Notes under the pieces: model-generated | Told to the model about the DNA's origin: nothing | The model's input: the letters and a program-made list of their open reading frames with translations, nothing else | Database searches by the model: none | NCBI GenBank assembly: GCA_021813005.1 | Contig: JAKAMH010000060.1 | Coordinates: 1-5,890, forward strand | Direction: 5' to 3' | DNA: 5,890 nucleotides | Origin: a bacterium | GTDB taxonomy: Bacteria; Patescibacteriota; Microgenomatia; Levybacterales; UBA12049 | Translations under genes and position numbers: made by a program | In this document: positions 1-5,281 of the stretch, in pieces | Position numbering within the stretch: the first letter of the stretch is position 1 | Layout: every line of letters starts with the position of its first letter

Positions 1-252
1 AGAAAGCTCCATGATACAAAATTCGAAATTGTTGATGAAGAAAATGTATCACAATTTATTCTTCCGACACTTCAACGGTTTGAAAAGATGGCTACATTCT
101 ATCTTTCATCTCCACTACTGGTAAAGGACGTGCTATATAAAGTCTTAGATAAGGATTTTACCAAAAACATTATTTCCGGATATTTGATGCCCTACTTTAT
201 TGAAAATGAAATTGCTGTGTATATGATAACAGTCGCAAGAGTATTGCAGTAA
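1..252 (+). CDS. C-terminal fragment of an unrecognised protein (start lies left of the window)
   Basis: Frame 1 is open from the first base to a TAA at 250-252 and gives 83 residues ending in ARVLQ. The stretch is rich in hydrophobic and aromatic residues, for example ATFYLSSPLLVKDVLYKVL and YLMPYFIENEIAVYMI. It reads as amphipathic helices and not as clear membrane spans. I do not recognise a family. G+C is about 33% by hand count over 240 bases, well below the dus gene that follows, so it may belong to a transferred or fast-evolving segment. It converges on the small minus-strand ORF with only 9 bp between the stop codons and no terminator hairpin. The coding call rests on the uninterrupted frame, protein-like composition and AT-rich codon use similar to the gene at 1888. 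Confidence 0.6.
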   Translation, partial: RKLHDTKFEIVDEENVSQFILPTLQRFEKMATFYLSSPLLVKDVLYKVLDKDFTKNIISGYLMPYFIENEIAVYMITVARVLQ

Positions 253-261
253 GGTCATTTG

Positions 262-579
262 TTAGTGGCCTTGGTAGAGCCGGTGAAGTTCCGAGAGGAA
301 AAACGTCCGGCCCGGTGCTACTGGATTCGATATTTCCTGCGTATCTTCTTTTGTATCTGTGCCTTTATACATTTTGACAGCATCATCCCTGACAAATCCC
401 TGGTCTTTGACATCTGAGAATTTTCCGGGAACAGTGGGGTAGTTCTCAGGGTGTTCGGGTGCCTGGAAGGCAAAGGGGTTACGTCTGGGTTGCGTGAGGT
501 AGGGAGGCGGTGCGGTGCAAGGAGTATGTTCTCGTATTACTTTGTTAAATTCTGTCTCTTTGCTCTTGCCCATCTCCAC
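262..579 (-). CDS. Possible small proline-rich protein, 105 aa, unrecognised
   Basis: The frame runs from a GTG at 579 (or an ATG two codons later, at 573) to a TAA at 262-264. The product is soluble and charged. Its first 50 residues are rich in proline (TAPPPYLTQP, then APEHPENYPTVPG), and the end has a helical look (FFLSELHRLYQGH). There is no signal peptide, membrane segment or known motif, and low-complexity proline content suggests partial disorder. It lies 50 bp downstream of the dus stop on the same strand. An extended -10-like element (TGG then GATTAT, hexamer 585-590) ends 5 nt before the GTG, which fits the leaderless starts of the other genes. The GGAG just before the ATG at 573 is too close to act as a ribosome binding site. 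It could still be a chance ORF, since no homology supports it. Confidence 0.45.
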   Translation of the reverse strand: MEMGKSKETEFNKVIREHTPCTAPPPYLTQPRRNPFAFQAPEHPENYPTVPGKFSDVKDQGFVRDDAVKMYKGTDTKEDTQEISNPVAPGRTFFLSELHRLYQGH

Positions 580-584
580 TTACG

Positions 585-593
585 ATAATCCCA
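585..593 (-). promoter_or_regulatory. Weak candidate extended -10 for the small proline-rich ORF
   Basis: On the minus strand a TGG is followed by GATTAT (4 of 6 matches to TATAAT), and CGTAA then separates it from the GTG at 579. The best -35 is ATCACA at an 18-bp spacing, a weak match. The position relative to the start fits the other genes here, but the hexamer is poor. Confidence 0.3.
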
Positions 594-629
594 TCAGAGC
601 AGTATTTCTGTGATAATTATTATTTCTTT

Positions 630-1625
630 TTATTGCAGAGTTTGATAAACTGGTAGGGATTTTGTCTCCTTAAGTTTTTCCCGTACTTTTTGCCTGAGTT
701 CCTCGATATCCCCCGTCTCCATCATCTCCTGCCGCCACTGGGAGGCAGCGGGGAAGCTGTGGACATAGGCTTTGACGAATTTTTTAATTGTCTGGAAGCG
801 TCTGGGATCGTGCCACGTCTCCTCAAAGAGATCGATGTGCTTAAGCAGCATACCGAGCCGTTCATGGACAGTGACTGTCGCGGGATCAAAGTCCGGGTTG
901 AAGAGCCAGAGATTTTGGAAAATAGCGCGGCCCAGCATGATGCCGTCTATCTTATATTGGGAGCAGAGTTCTTGGCCCTCCGGCAAAGACCGGACGTCAC
1001 CATTACCAAGAAGCACTGTCTCAGGACTTATCCGGTTTCGAAGCCGGACAATCTTCTCCATTTCTTCCCAGTGGGCCGGGACCATTGATTGTTCGTGAAC
1101 TGTGCGCAGATGTACAGTCAGCGCATCCGGATGCTGCGAAAGCAGAAATCCAATCCATTCCTCGGTGGCAATGCTGCCAAACCCGATGCGTGTCTTAATA
1201 CTGACGGGGATACGGCCTTTGGCTCCTCTTTTTGTCGCGTCAATAATTGCTTTGGCCAGGTCGTGGTTCTTGATCAGTGCCGAGCAGGCGCCTGCCCGGA
1301 TGACTGCCTTGTCAGGACAGCCCATGTTGATGTCTACCCCGTCAAATTCCATCTCCGCCACCAGGCGGGCGGCCTGAAAATACGTTTCCGGGTGGATGCC
1401 CCAGATCTGGGCGATGAGCGGCCGCTCCGCTTCCGTATATTGCAGCCGGTGCTCTGTCTCCCGGCGGCCCGGGGAGAAAAGCCCGTCGCAGTTGGTAAAC
1501 TCTGTAAAAAAGACGTCAGGTGCCCCGGCCTCCGAGACAATCTGCCGAAAGACGGTATCCGTGACGTTTTCCATGGGGGCAAGCGCCATGATAGGCTTTT
1601 GTAAATCTCTCCAGATGTTTTTCAT
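630..1625 (-). CDS. dus: tRNA-dihydrouridine synthase (Dus family)
   Basis: This flavoenzyme uses FMN and NADPH to reduce specific uridines in tRNA to dihydrouridine in the cytoplasm. From the ATG at 1625 it has 331 residues, a normal family length. The TIM-barrel motifs appear in order: the FMN-binding APMENVTD (16-23), INMGCP with the catalytic cysteine at 103, KTRIG (144-148), TVHLRT (170-175), GNGD (207-210) and GRA (232-234). The C-terminal helical tRNA-binding part is present (about 240-331). An upstream TTG at 1655 would add ten residues (MRLICATIHL), but those codons overlap the -10 element, so ATG 1625 is preferred. There is no Shine-Dalgarno sequence. G+C is high (sampled lines 53-67%). 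Which D-loop position it modifies cannot be read from this sequence alone. It is transcribed divergently from the gene at 1888. Confidence 0.96.
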   Translation of the reverse strand: MKNIWRDLQKPIMALAPMENVTDTVFRQIVSEAGAPDVFFTEFTNCDGLFSPGRRETEHRLQYTEAERPLIAQIWGIHPETYFQAARLVAEMEFDGVDINMGCPDKAVIRAGACSALIKNHDLAKAIIDATKRGAKGRIPVSIKTRIGFGSIATEEWIGFLLSQHPDALTVHLRTVHEQSMVPAHWEEMEKIVRLRNRISPETVLLGNGDVRSLPEGQELCSQYKIDGIMLGRAIFQNLWLFNPDFDPATVTVHERLGMLLKHIDLFEETWHDPRRFQTIKKFVKAYVHSFPAASQWRQEMMETGDIEELRQKVREKLKETKSLPVYQTLQ

Positions 1626-1632
1626 AAGGTGT

Positions 1633-1641
1633 ATTGTAGCA
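1633..1641 (-). promoter_or_regulatory. Extended -10 promoter of dus, near-leaderless
   Basis: The minus strand reads TGC then TACAAT (hexamer 1633-1638), a good extended -10, followed by ACACCTT and the ATG at 1625. Seven bases separate hexamer and start codon, so transcription should begin at about the A of ATG. No convincing -35 lies at 16-18 bp, which is typical of extended -10 promoters. The 11-mer TGTGCTACAAT recurs exactly in front of the MazG-like gene. Confidence 0.6.
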
Positions 1642-1706
1642 CAAATTAGCCTCAAGGAGATGAAAAATTACATCTGATTAATTGGCTTTTAAGTGTAGTC
1701 TGCAAC

Positions 1707-1838
1707 GGTAACTATTCACATCCTAACATAAAACTGTCGTTCTGACCCCGCTTAGCGGGGGAAGAATCTCTTTCAACAAGGTCCTTCGGCTCTCAGCTTC
1801 AGGATGACAAGATCGTGTCAGAAGCGTGAACAGTTACC
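1707..1838. repeat. Multi-branched palindromic intergenic element (REP/MITE-like)
   Basis: The outer arms are GGTAACTATTCAC (1707-1719) and GTGAACAGTTACC (1826-1838), complementary at 12 of 13 positions. Inside, TGTCGTTCTGA (1735-1745) pairs with TCAGGATGACA (1799-1809) at all 11 positions if two G-U pairs are allowed. The left inner arm carries a perfect hairpin, CCCCGC-TTA-GCGGGG (1746-1760). The top of the structure is GAAGAATC (1761-1768) pairing with GGTCCTTC (1780-1787), with one mismatch and one wobble. A small GCT-CTC-AGC hairpin lies at 1789-1797. The whole resembles a cloverleaf. From memory, fragments like TGTCATCCTGA and GAAGGAT occur in dispersed intergenic repeats of many bacteria, so this is probably one copy of such a family. 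It has no coding capacity and fills the divergent spacer between dus and the gene at 1888. Confidence 0.7.
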
Positions 1839-1853
1839 AAAGGCGCACTGACA

Positions 1854-1881
1854 TTGACTTTATGTATAGTTGTGCTATCAT
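1854..1881 (+). promoter_or_regulatory. Promoter of the gene at 1888 (-35, extended -10, leaderless)
   Basis: TTGACT (1854-1859) is a 5/6 match to the -35 consensus. A 16-bp spacer ends in TGC, followed by TATCAT (1876-1881), a 5/6 match to TATAAT. Six bases (GCGGAT) then precede the ATG at 1888, which places the expected transcription start on the start codon. The promoter begins only 15 bp after the palindromic element ends. Confidence 0.78.
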
Positions 1882-1887
1882 GCGGAT

Positions 1888-2517
1888 ATGCCAGAAACAC
1901 CAAGTGGAGTAGATCAAGAGGATTTGGATCAGGATCCTTTCATCAGGAAACAGGACGAAGTGCGGGCAAATTTTGATTTTCTAAAGAAAGACTGTAGGGA
2001 ATTTGTTCAGGAAATGAGAAATGGAATTGACTCCTTAATGACTGAGAATCCGGAATTTGTGATTACAGATAATGTATATGCAGGTAATATAAAGAGAACC
2101 AGATCTGTATTACGTGCAGGAACTACATCTCAATTATTATACCTTACGAGAGTTGAAGGAGGAGCGGACCAAGGTCTAGACGTAGACTATTATATTGAAA
2201 TGCCTGAATTTATCGACTACGATGAACAAGAGCTGATAGAATTAAGAAGCAAATTGTATAAAGATGCGGTAAACACCGGTGAAAAGGGTTCCAGTAATTC
2301 TATGACGGTGTATAAATTTTCAGCATCCCCTCAAACAGGTGCCATAACAGATGGAAGTGGATTTGTGGTAGATAGAACAACTTACTTTAGTGAGTTTCCA
2401 AAGGGGCAACCTGTTATAAGGAAATCGTATGGACCTGGTTCTAGTATCGATTTGGTATACTTTGAAATTGAGAGCGCCAAGCCATTGCCTCCAGTTCAGC
2501 CGCAAGAAAATAAATAA
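1888..2517 (+). CDS. Unrecognised soluble protein, 209 aa, with a possible minimal nucleotidyltransferase pattern
   Basis: The ATG at 1888 is chosen because the -10 hexamer ends six bases before it. An in-frame TTG at 1870 lies inside the promoter. The protein starts with an acidic tail (1-25), then a helix (about 27-52). Next comes SVLRAGTTSQ (73-82), followed by LDVDYYIEM (97-105), a helix (about 111-128), and late in the chain SSIDLVYFEIE (185-195). This order, a glycine-turn, then hDhDh, a helix and a later hDh strand, resembles pol-beta-type nucleotidyltransferases. Candidate acidic residues are D98, D100 and D188. The match is imperfect: GT replaces the usual GS/GG, and the glycine-to-aspartate gap is longer than usual. 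No membrane segment is seen. G+C is about 38% by hand count. It converges on the MazG-like gene with a 17-bp gap. Coding status is secure and function is not. Confidence 0.85.
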   Translation: MPETPSGVDQEDLDQDPFIRKQDEVRANFDFLKKDCREFVQEMRNGIDSLMTENPEFVITDNVYAGNIKRTRSVLRAGTTSQLLYLTRVEGGADQGLDVDYYIEMPEFIDYDEQELIELRSKLYKDAVNTGEKGSSNSMTVYKFSASPQTGAITDGSGFVVDRTTYFSEFPKGQPVIRKSYGPGSSIDLVYFEIESAKPLPPVQPQENK

Positions 2518-2534
2518 GTTCTTCTTTAAGTATT

Positions 2535-2882
2535 CTAGAGTTTGGTATATTTGGTATGCCTGCCGCGGGACTTCTCGATAGGGTAATGTTTAGCGTCTTT
2601 TGCCATCTTTTTCTCAATCGTCTGGGCAAGATCAACACCAAGATTGTCTGCAATTTCAAAGAGATATTTGGCGACGTCTGCTAGTTCGTCGCCTATCTCG
2701 TCTCTATGCGTCTTGACATACACATCCATTTCGTCGGGTGACTTCCATTGGAAATGCTCAAGCACTTCTGCTGCCTCAAGAGAGAGGGAGATTGCCATGT
2801 CTTTGGGGTTGTGAAATTGCATCCAGTCACGTTCGTCTCTGAACTTCTTAATTTTCTCGGTAAGTGTCTTGATATCGGACAT
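2535..2882 (-). CDS. MazG/dCTPP1-like nucleotide pyrophosphohydrolase
   Basis: Small all-alpha NTP pyrophosphohydrolases of this family cleave (d)NTPs to (d)NMP and pyrophosphate, which cleanses the nucleotide pool. The 115-residue product has normal single-domain length. The region RDERDWMQFHNPKDMAISLS (15-34) matches the family's W-x-x-F-H-x-P-K signature. The metal-binding helices follow: LEAAEVLEHFQW (35-46, with E36 and E39) and DEIGDELADV (61-70, with E66 and D69). The end YPIEKSRGRHTKYTKL is also typical. The layout, with W20, F23, H24 and W46, is closer to the dCTP pyrophosphatase 1 (RS21-C6) branch than to two-domain MazG. Substrate preference is an inference. It is the last gene of the minus-strand run, 18 bp after the upstream stop codon, with its own extended -10. 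Confidence 0.93.
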   Translation of the reverse strand: MSDIKTLTEKIKKFRDERDWMQFHNPKDMAISLSLEAAEVLEHFQWKSPDEMDVYVKTHRDEIGDELADVAKYLFEIADNLGVDLAQTIEKKMAKDAKHYPIEKSRGRHTKYTKL

Positions 2883-2888
2883 GCGGTT

Positions 2889-2897
2889 ATTGTAGCA
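2889..2897 (-). promoter_or_regulatory. Extended -10 promoter of the MazG-like gene, leaderless
   Basis: The minus strand reads TGC then TACAAT (hexamer 2889-2894), followed by AACCGC and the ATG at 2882, a six-base gap. The element fits wholly inside the 18-bp spacer after the upstream stop codon. No good -35 is seen at 16-18 bp. It shares the string TGTGCTACAAT with the dus promoter. Confidence 0.6.
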
Positions 2898-2900
2898 CAG

Positions 2901-3602
2901 CTATGAAGCGGGCTCTTGTGCGGAACTGTGTGAGTGCATAAATGCTTTGATTTCAGGCTGATTTTCCGCATTTCTAACAATCCTGTCAACTGTTTTGAGA
3001 AAATCCTCCACGACAGCAGGAGTCATAAACTCCGTGCCGAGGTCGTGTTTACCCTCAACCTTTTTAATAGAGTTGGAAACGATATCGAGTACCTCTCCTG
3101 TTTCTTCTCCAAATGTGGGCTTTGCTTCGCTTATAATAGTAAGGGCATATCTGTGCTCCTTATTATCCAAGCCTTCTGGGCTGCCATAAATAATGAAATG
3201 CTCTGTTTGTTGGTACAACGGTGCATCTTCGTTATCAAAAATTTCATTTCTGATGCCATATGTAAATGCGTGCAGCCTATTCCCCTTCTCTGTCACAAAC
3301 GGCCGGTCTCCTTCACTTAAGGCGAGTCCCTGGTGGACTTGAGAGGGGATACCCATCTCGGTACTATCATCAAGGCTGCCGATAAACGTGATCTCAGGCT
3401 CAAATGTAGCAGGCTTCTGCGGGGGAGACGTGGGAAGGAGTGTAAACGTCTTATTGAGATTGCGGCGAGTGACAGGAAGGCTCCGCAGATAAGCAAGAGG
3501 AACGTGTGATTTTGCTACTTGCTTCATATGCGGAAGGTATTCATTGATAATTCCCACCATCTCTCCTGAAGGTATATGGGTGTCCAGAAAGTCGACATGC
3601 AT
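2901..3602 (-). CDS. Unrecognised soluble protein, 233 aa
   Basis: No known family is recognised. The frame opens at a GTG at 3647 that overlaps the preceding stop by one base, which would suggest translational coupling. However, a near-perfect promoter lies between 3609 and 3637, and its -10 ends six bases before an in-frame ATG at 3602. I therefore start the protein at 3602 (MHVDFLDTHIPSGEM). The product has no signal peptide or membrane segment. It begins with a helical part (about 10-40), followed by a proline-rich linker near LPTSPPQKPATFEPE. A mixed strand/helix region follows, with TEHFIIYGSPEGL and YALTIISEAKPTFG as likely strands. It finishes with helices and a serine-rich tail. It lies between the HELSH membrane protein and the MazG-like gene on the same strand, but each has its own promoter, so a shared pathway is not implied. 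Confidence 0.82.
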   Translation of the reverse strand: MHVDFLDTHIPSGEMVGIINEYLPHMKQVAKSHVPLAYLRSLPVTRRNLNKTFTLLPTSPPQKPATFEPEITFIGSLDDSTEMGIPSQVHQGLALSEGDRPFVTEKGNRLHAFTYGIRNEIFDNEDAPLYQQTEHFIIYGSPEGLDNKEHRYALTIISEAKPTFGEETGEVLDIVSNSIKKVEGKHDLGTEFMTPAVVEDFLKTVDRIVRNAENQPEIKAFMHSHSSAQEPAS

Positions 3603-3608
3603 ACGCGA

Positions 3609-3637
3609 ATTATATGTGAGCCACCTCTCTTCGTCAA
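3609..3637 (-). promoter_or_regulatory. Near-consensus promoter that fixes the start at 3602
   Basis: On the minus strand TTGACG (3632-3637, 5/6) is followed by exactly 17 bp and a perfect TATAAT (3609-3614). Six bases (TCGCGT) then lead to ATG 3602. This is the best core promoter in the window. It starts 9 bp after the stop codon of the upstream membrane protein and lies inside the region that would be coding if the GTG at 3647 were the start. Confidence 0.82.
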
Positions 3638-3646
3638 TCTGAACCA

Positions 3647-4321
3647 CTAGTACACCGGGTTCTTGACGGCGGAGAGGACGCCGAGGATTGCCAGGTCGAT
3701 AACGACAGGAATGGCCAGGTAGATGCTCGCCTCGTGAAGCAGATGTTGTATGGGTGGGGTCAGAAGTGCCTGCCAGTTGATGTGGGGCGGCCGGACGCCG
3801 ACGAAGTAAAGCGCGATAGCAAGGATCATACCCAGAAGGAGCAGTTCCAGCGCTCCCTCCAGATCCTTGCGGCTTGAAAACATCGTGTTGCCCACTTCAA
3901 AAAGTACGAATCCCATGATGATATAGCTCCACCAACTGGTGAGCCACCCATACTGGATTACAAGATACAAGCTGCCGACGATAAGAGCTGTACCGATGAT
4001 GATCGGGGCTACTCCCACCAGGATTCCGCGAACAGGATCGGACTTTCCCACCTCAAGCGAGCCCATGCGAAGTGACGACTCGCTTTGCATCTCCGGGATA
4101 AGAGAGAGTCGGCCTGTCGGGACAAAGAGCACGACGGCCATGAGAAAATGGGACAGTTCATGTATAAGCGTGCCGGGTAGAAAGAGGATAGAGATGAAAT
4201 AAATTGTCATTTTGCGGCTGCCGGTGAGGCGGTGGAAGAGCCGGGACAATCGGCGGGTCAGGAATCCCGAGAGAAGAAAGAGAATTGCCAGCTCAAGTAC
4301 CGGGAGGAGAATAGTCCACAT
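3647..4321 (-). CDS. Multi-pass membrane protein with a HELSH zinc-metalloprotease-like motif
   Basis: The 224-residue product is strongly hydrophobic, with about six likely membrane segments: around 4-21, 41-66, 99-122, 131-148, 158-176 and 200-218. The second segment contains FLPGTLIHELSHFLM, whose HELSH (54-58) fits the HExxH zinc-binding motif of intramembrane proteases such as the M50 (site-2 protease) group. A later N145-T-M-F-S-S-R-K-D153 could supply a third ligand, as the N...D motif does in M50. GVAPIIIG (103-110) resembles the small-residue turn of that family. The match is by motif only, and the protein may be a non-proteolytic relative. No PDZ domain is present. The ATG at 4321 is supported by a promoter whose -10 ends six bases upstream. 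It follows the acyltransferase gene by 36 bp. A role in the envelope is likely, but the substrate is unknown. Confidence 0.83.
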   Translation of the reverse strand: MWTILLPVLELAILFLLSGFLTRRLSRLFHRLTGSRKMTIYFISILFLPGTLIHELSHFLMAVVLFVPTGRLSLIPEMQSESSLRMGSLEVGKSDPVRGILVGVAPIIIGTALIVGSLYLVIQYGWLTSWWSYIIMGFVLFEVGNTMFSSRKDLEGALELLLLGMILAIALYFVGVRPPHINWQALLTPPIQHLLHEASIYLAIPVVIDLAILGVLSAVKNPVY

Positions 4322-4327
4322 AACAGT

Positions 4328-4356
4328 AGTATAGTGGGAGCGGGAAATTGTGTCGA
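4328..4356 (-). promoter_or_regulatory. Promoter of the HELSH membrane protein gene, leaderless
   Basis: The minus strand has TCGACA (4351-4356, 5/6 to TTGACA), a 17-bp spacer and TATACT (4328-4333, 5/6). ACTGTT then leads to ATG 4321, a six-base gap. The -35 begins one base after the TGA of the acyltransferase gene, so the promoter just fits the 36-bp spacer. Confidence 0.72.
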
Positions 4357-4357
4357 G

Positions 4358-5227
4358 TCAGCGGGCGAAGATAACAGCAGCTTTTGGTATGCTTTTGAGT
4401 TCTTCGCCGAGCATGCTGTCTGGAAGGTTGGCAGCTAACATGCGGAAGATTTCTTCATCTACGGTTGTCTTATCGCCGGTTGTTGCGTTGTGCTCTATGA
4501 CCCTGTCTCTAACTACCTCATATGCTTCTGTTTTTCCAAACACGACATGCCGGCGGACAAAAAGATTAAAGCCTTTATTTACTTTCCTATCTGGATTTTC
4601 ATAGAAGATAGAAATTGGCATTACGGCGAGCTTGGTGTTTTCATCAAGGCCGCGCCAACGGGTCAGAGCATCCACTGCGCGTTTTTCTGCGTCCTTATAG
4701 ACGAGTCTTTCGCGCCTACCTCCCTGCGAAGAGAGGACAACAATCCCTCCATGATTGAGGACACCAGCACTCAGATTTAGATAATCTCTATAGAGAGCTC
4801 TCGGATTGATAGTGTTGCCATGTTTGTCAGTTACCACTTGCTTGCTGCTTTCGGTCATAATTCCCAGCACGTCTATGCCGATACGCCTCGCTTTATCGAT
4901 TGCCCTCACCCGGTCGAGCGCTTTGTGAACTTTGAGCGTTGCCGGTATGAGTATGCGTCGGGCATTAAACGTGTCGCTTGCTTCCACGAGCGCTGTTATA
5001 GCATTGATAGGATCAGGATAAGAGAAATGATTGATGGGTACTATGAGTCCTCGACCCTCCCGGAGATAATCCTCGGCTACTGTAAGAGAACCAGGCATGA
5101 TAGTTGTCTCGAAAGGAGAGATATGTTTGATTTTGCGGCCTAAATCCAGTCTGCCCTTCTGCTGCTCTTTTGAAACAAGAATGGTGGATATGGTGCTCTC
5201 ATGCTTTGTCCGCTCCTGAATCGCCAT
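4358..5227 (-). CDS. PlsC-like glycerophospholipid acyltransferase family protein
   Basis: Members of this superfamily transfer an acyl group to lysophosphatidate or related acceptors at the inner face of the membrane. The 289-residue product has PINHFSYPDP (64-73), which contains the catalytic H-x4-D motif (H67, D72). About 100 residues later comes VVLSSQGGRRERL (163-175), in the position of the substrate-binding FPEGTRS motif. LAVMPISI (200-207) corresponds to the final V-P-hydrophobic motif. The EGTR glutamate is replaced by Q168-G-G-R, so the acceptor may be unusual. There is no clear membrane-spanning segment; the first 40 residues are polar and basic. The family call is firm, while lysophosphatidate as substrate is only inferred. 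It starts 54 bp after the fkbp stop, with its own promoter. No acyl carrier or other lipid gene lies next to it here. Confidence 0.82.
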   Translation of the reverse strand: MAIQERTKHESTISTILVSKEQQKGRLDLGRKIKHISPFETTIMPGSLTVAEDYLREGRGLIVPINHFSYPDPINAITALVEASDTFNARRILIPATLKVHKALDRVRAIDKARRIGIDVLGIMTESSKQVVTDKHGNTINPRALYRDYLNLSAGVLNHGGIVVLSSQGGRRERLVYKDAEKRAVDALTRWRGLDENTKLAVMPISIFYENPDRKVNKGFNLFVRRHVVFGKTEAYEVVRDRVIEHNATTGDKTTVDEEIFRMLAANLPDSMLGEELKSIPKAAVIFAR

Positions 5228-5238
5228 ACGATCGGCCT

Positions 5239-5267
5239 ATTATACCGCAATTAGGCTCTGAGGACAA
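5239..5267 (-). promoter_or_regulatory. Promoter of the PlsC-like gene, short-leader
   Basis: The minus strand has TTGTCC (5262-5267, 4/6), a 17-bp spacer and a perfect TATAAT (5239-5244). Eleven bases separate the hexamer from ATG 5227, so the predicted leader is only about 4 nt, too short for a Shine-Dalgarno sequence. It differs from the six-base gap of most neighbours. Confidence 0.72.
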
Positions 5268-5281
5268 ACGAGGAATAGTTT

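Noticed and set aside
690..1604. Long plus-strand frames opposite dus (132, 108, 171 and 91 codons)
   Set aside because: They lie on the strand opposite a clear dihydrouridine synthase with all family motifs. They are arginine/cysteine-rich by-products of its GC-rich codons and show no domain of their own.
1625..1655. TTG at 1655 as the dus start
   Set aside because: The ten extra codons coincide with the extended -10 TGCTACAAT, and conserved Dus sequence begins only after the ATG at 1625.
1746..1760. CCCCGC-TTA-GCGGGG as an intrinsic terminator
   Set aside because: It is followed by GAAGAATCTC on the plus strand and TCAGAACGAC on the minus strand, with no T-run, and sits between divergent promoters. 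It is better explained as a branch of the palindromic element.
1707..1838. The palindromic element as a tRNA gene
   Set aside because: Although it folds as a cloverleaf, it is 132 bp long and lacks the T-loop GTTCRA, the conserved D-loop and arm lengths of a tRNA.
2934..3320. Plus-strand frames opposite the 2901-3602 gene and others opposite the acyltransferase and membrane protein genes
   Set aside because: They overlap well-supported minus-strand genes, lack promoters of the type used throughout the window and show no recognisable domain.
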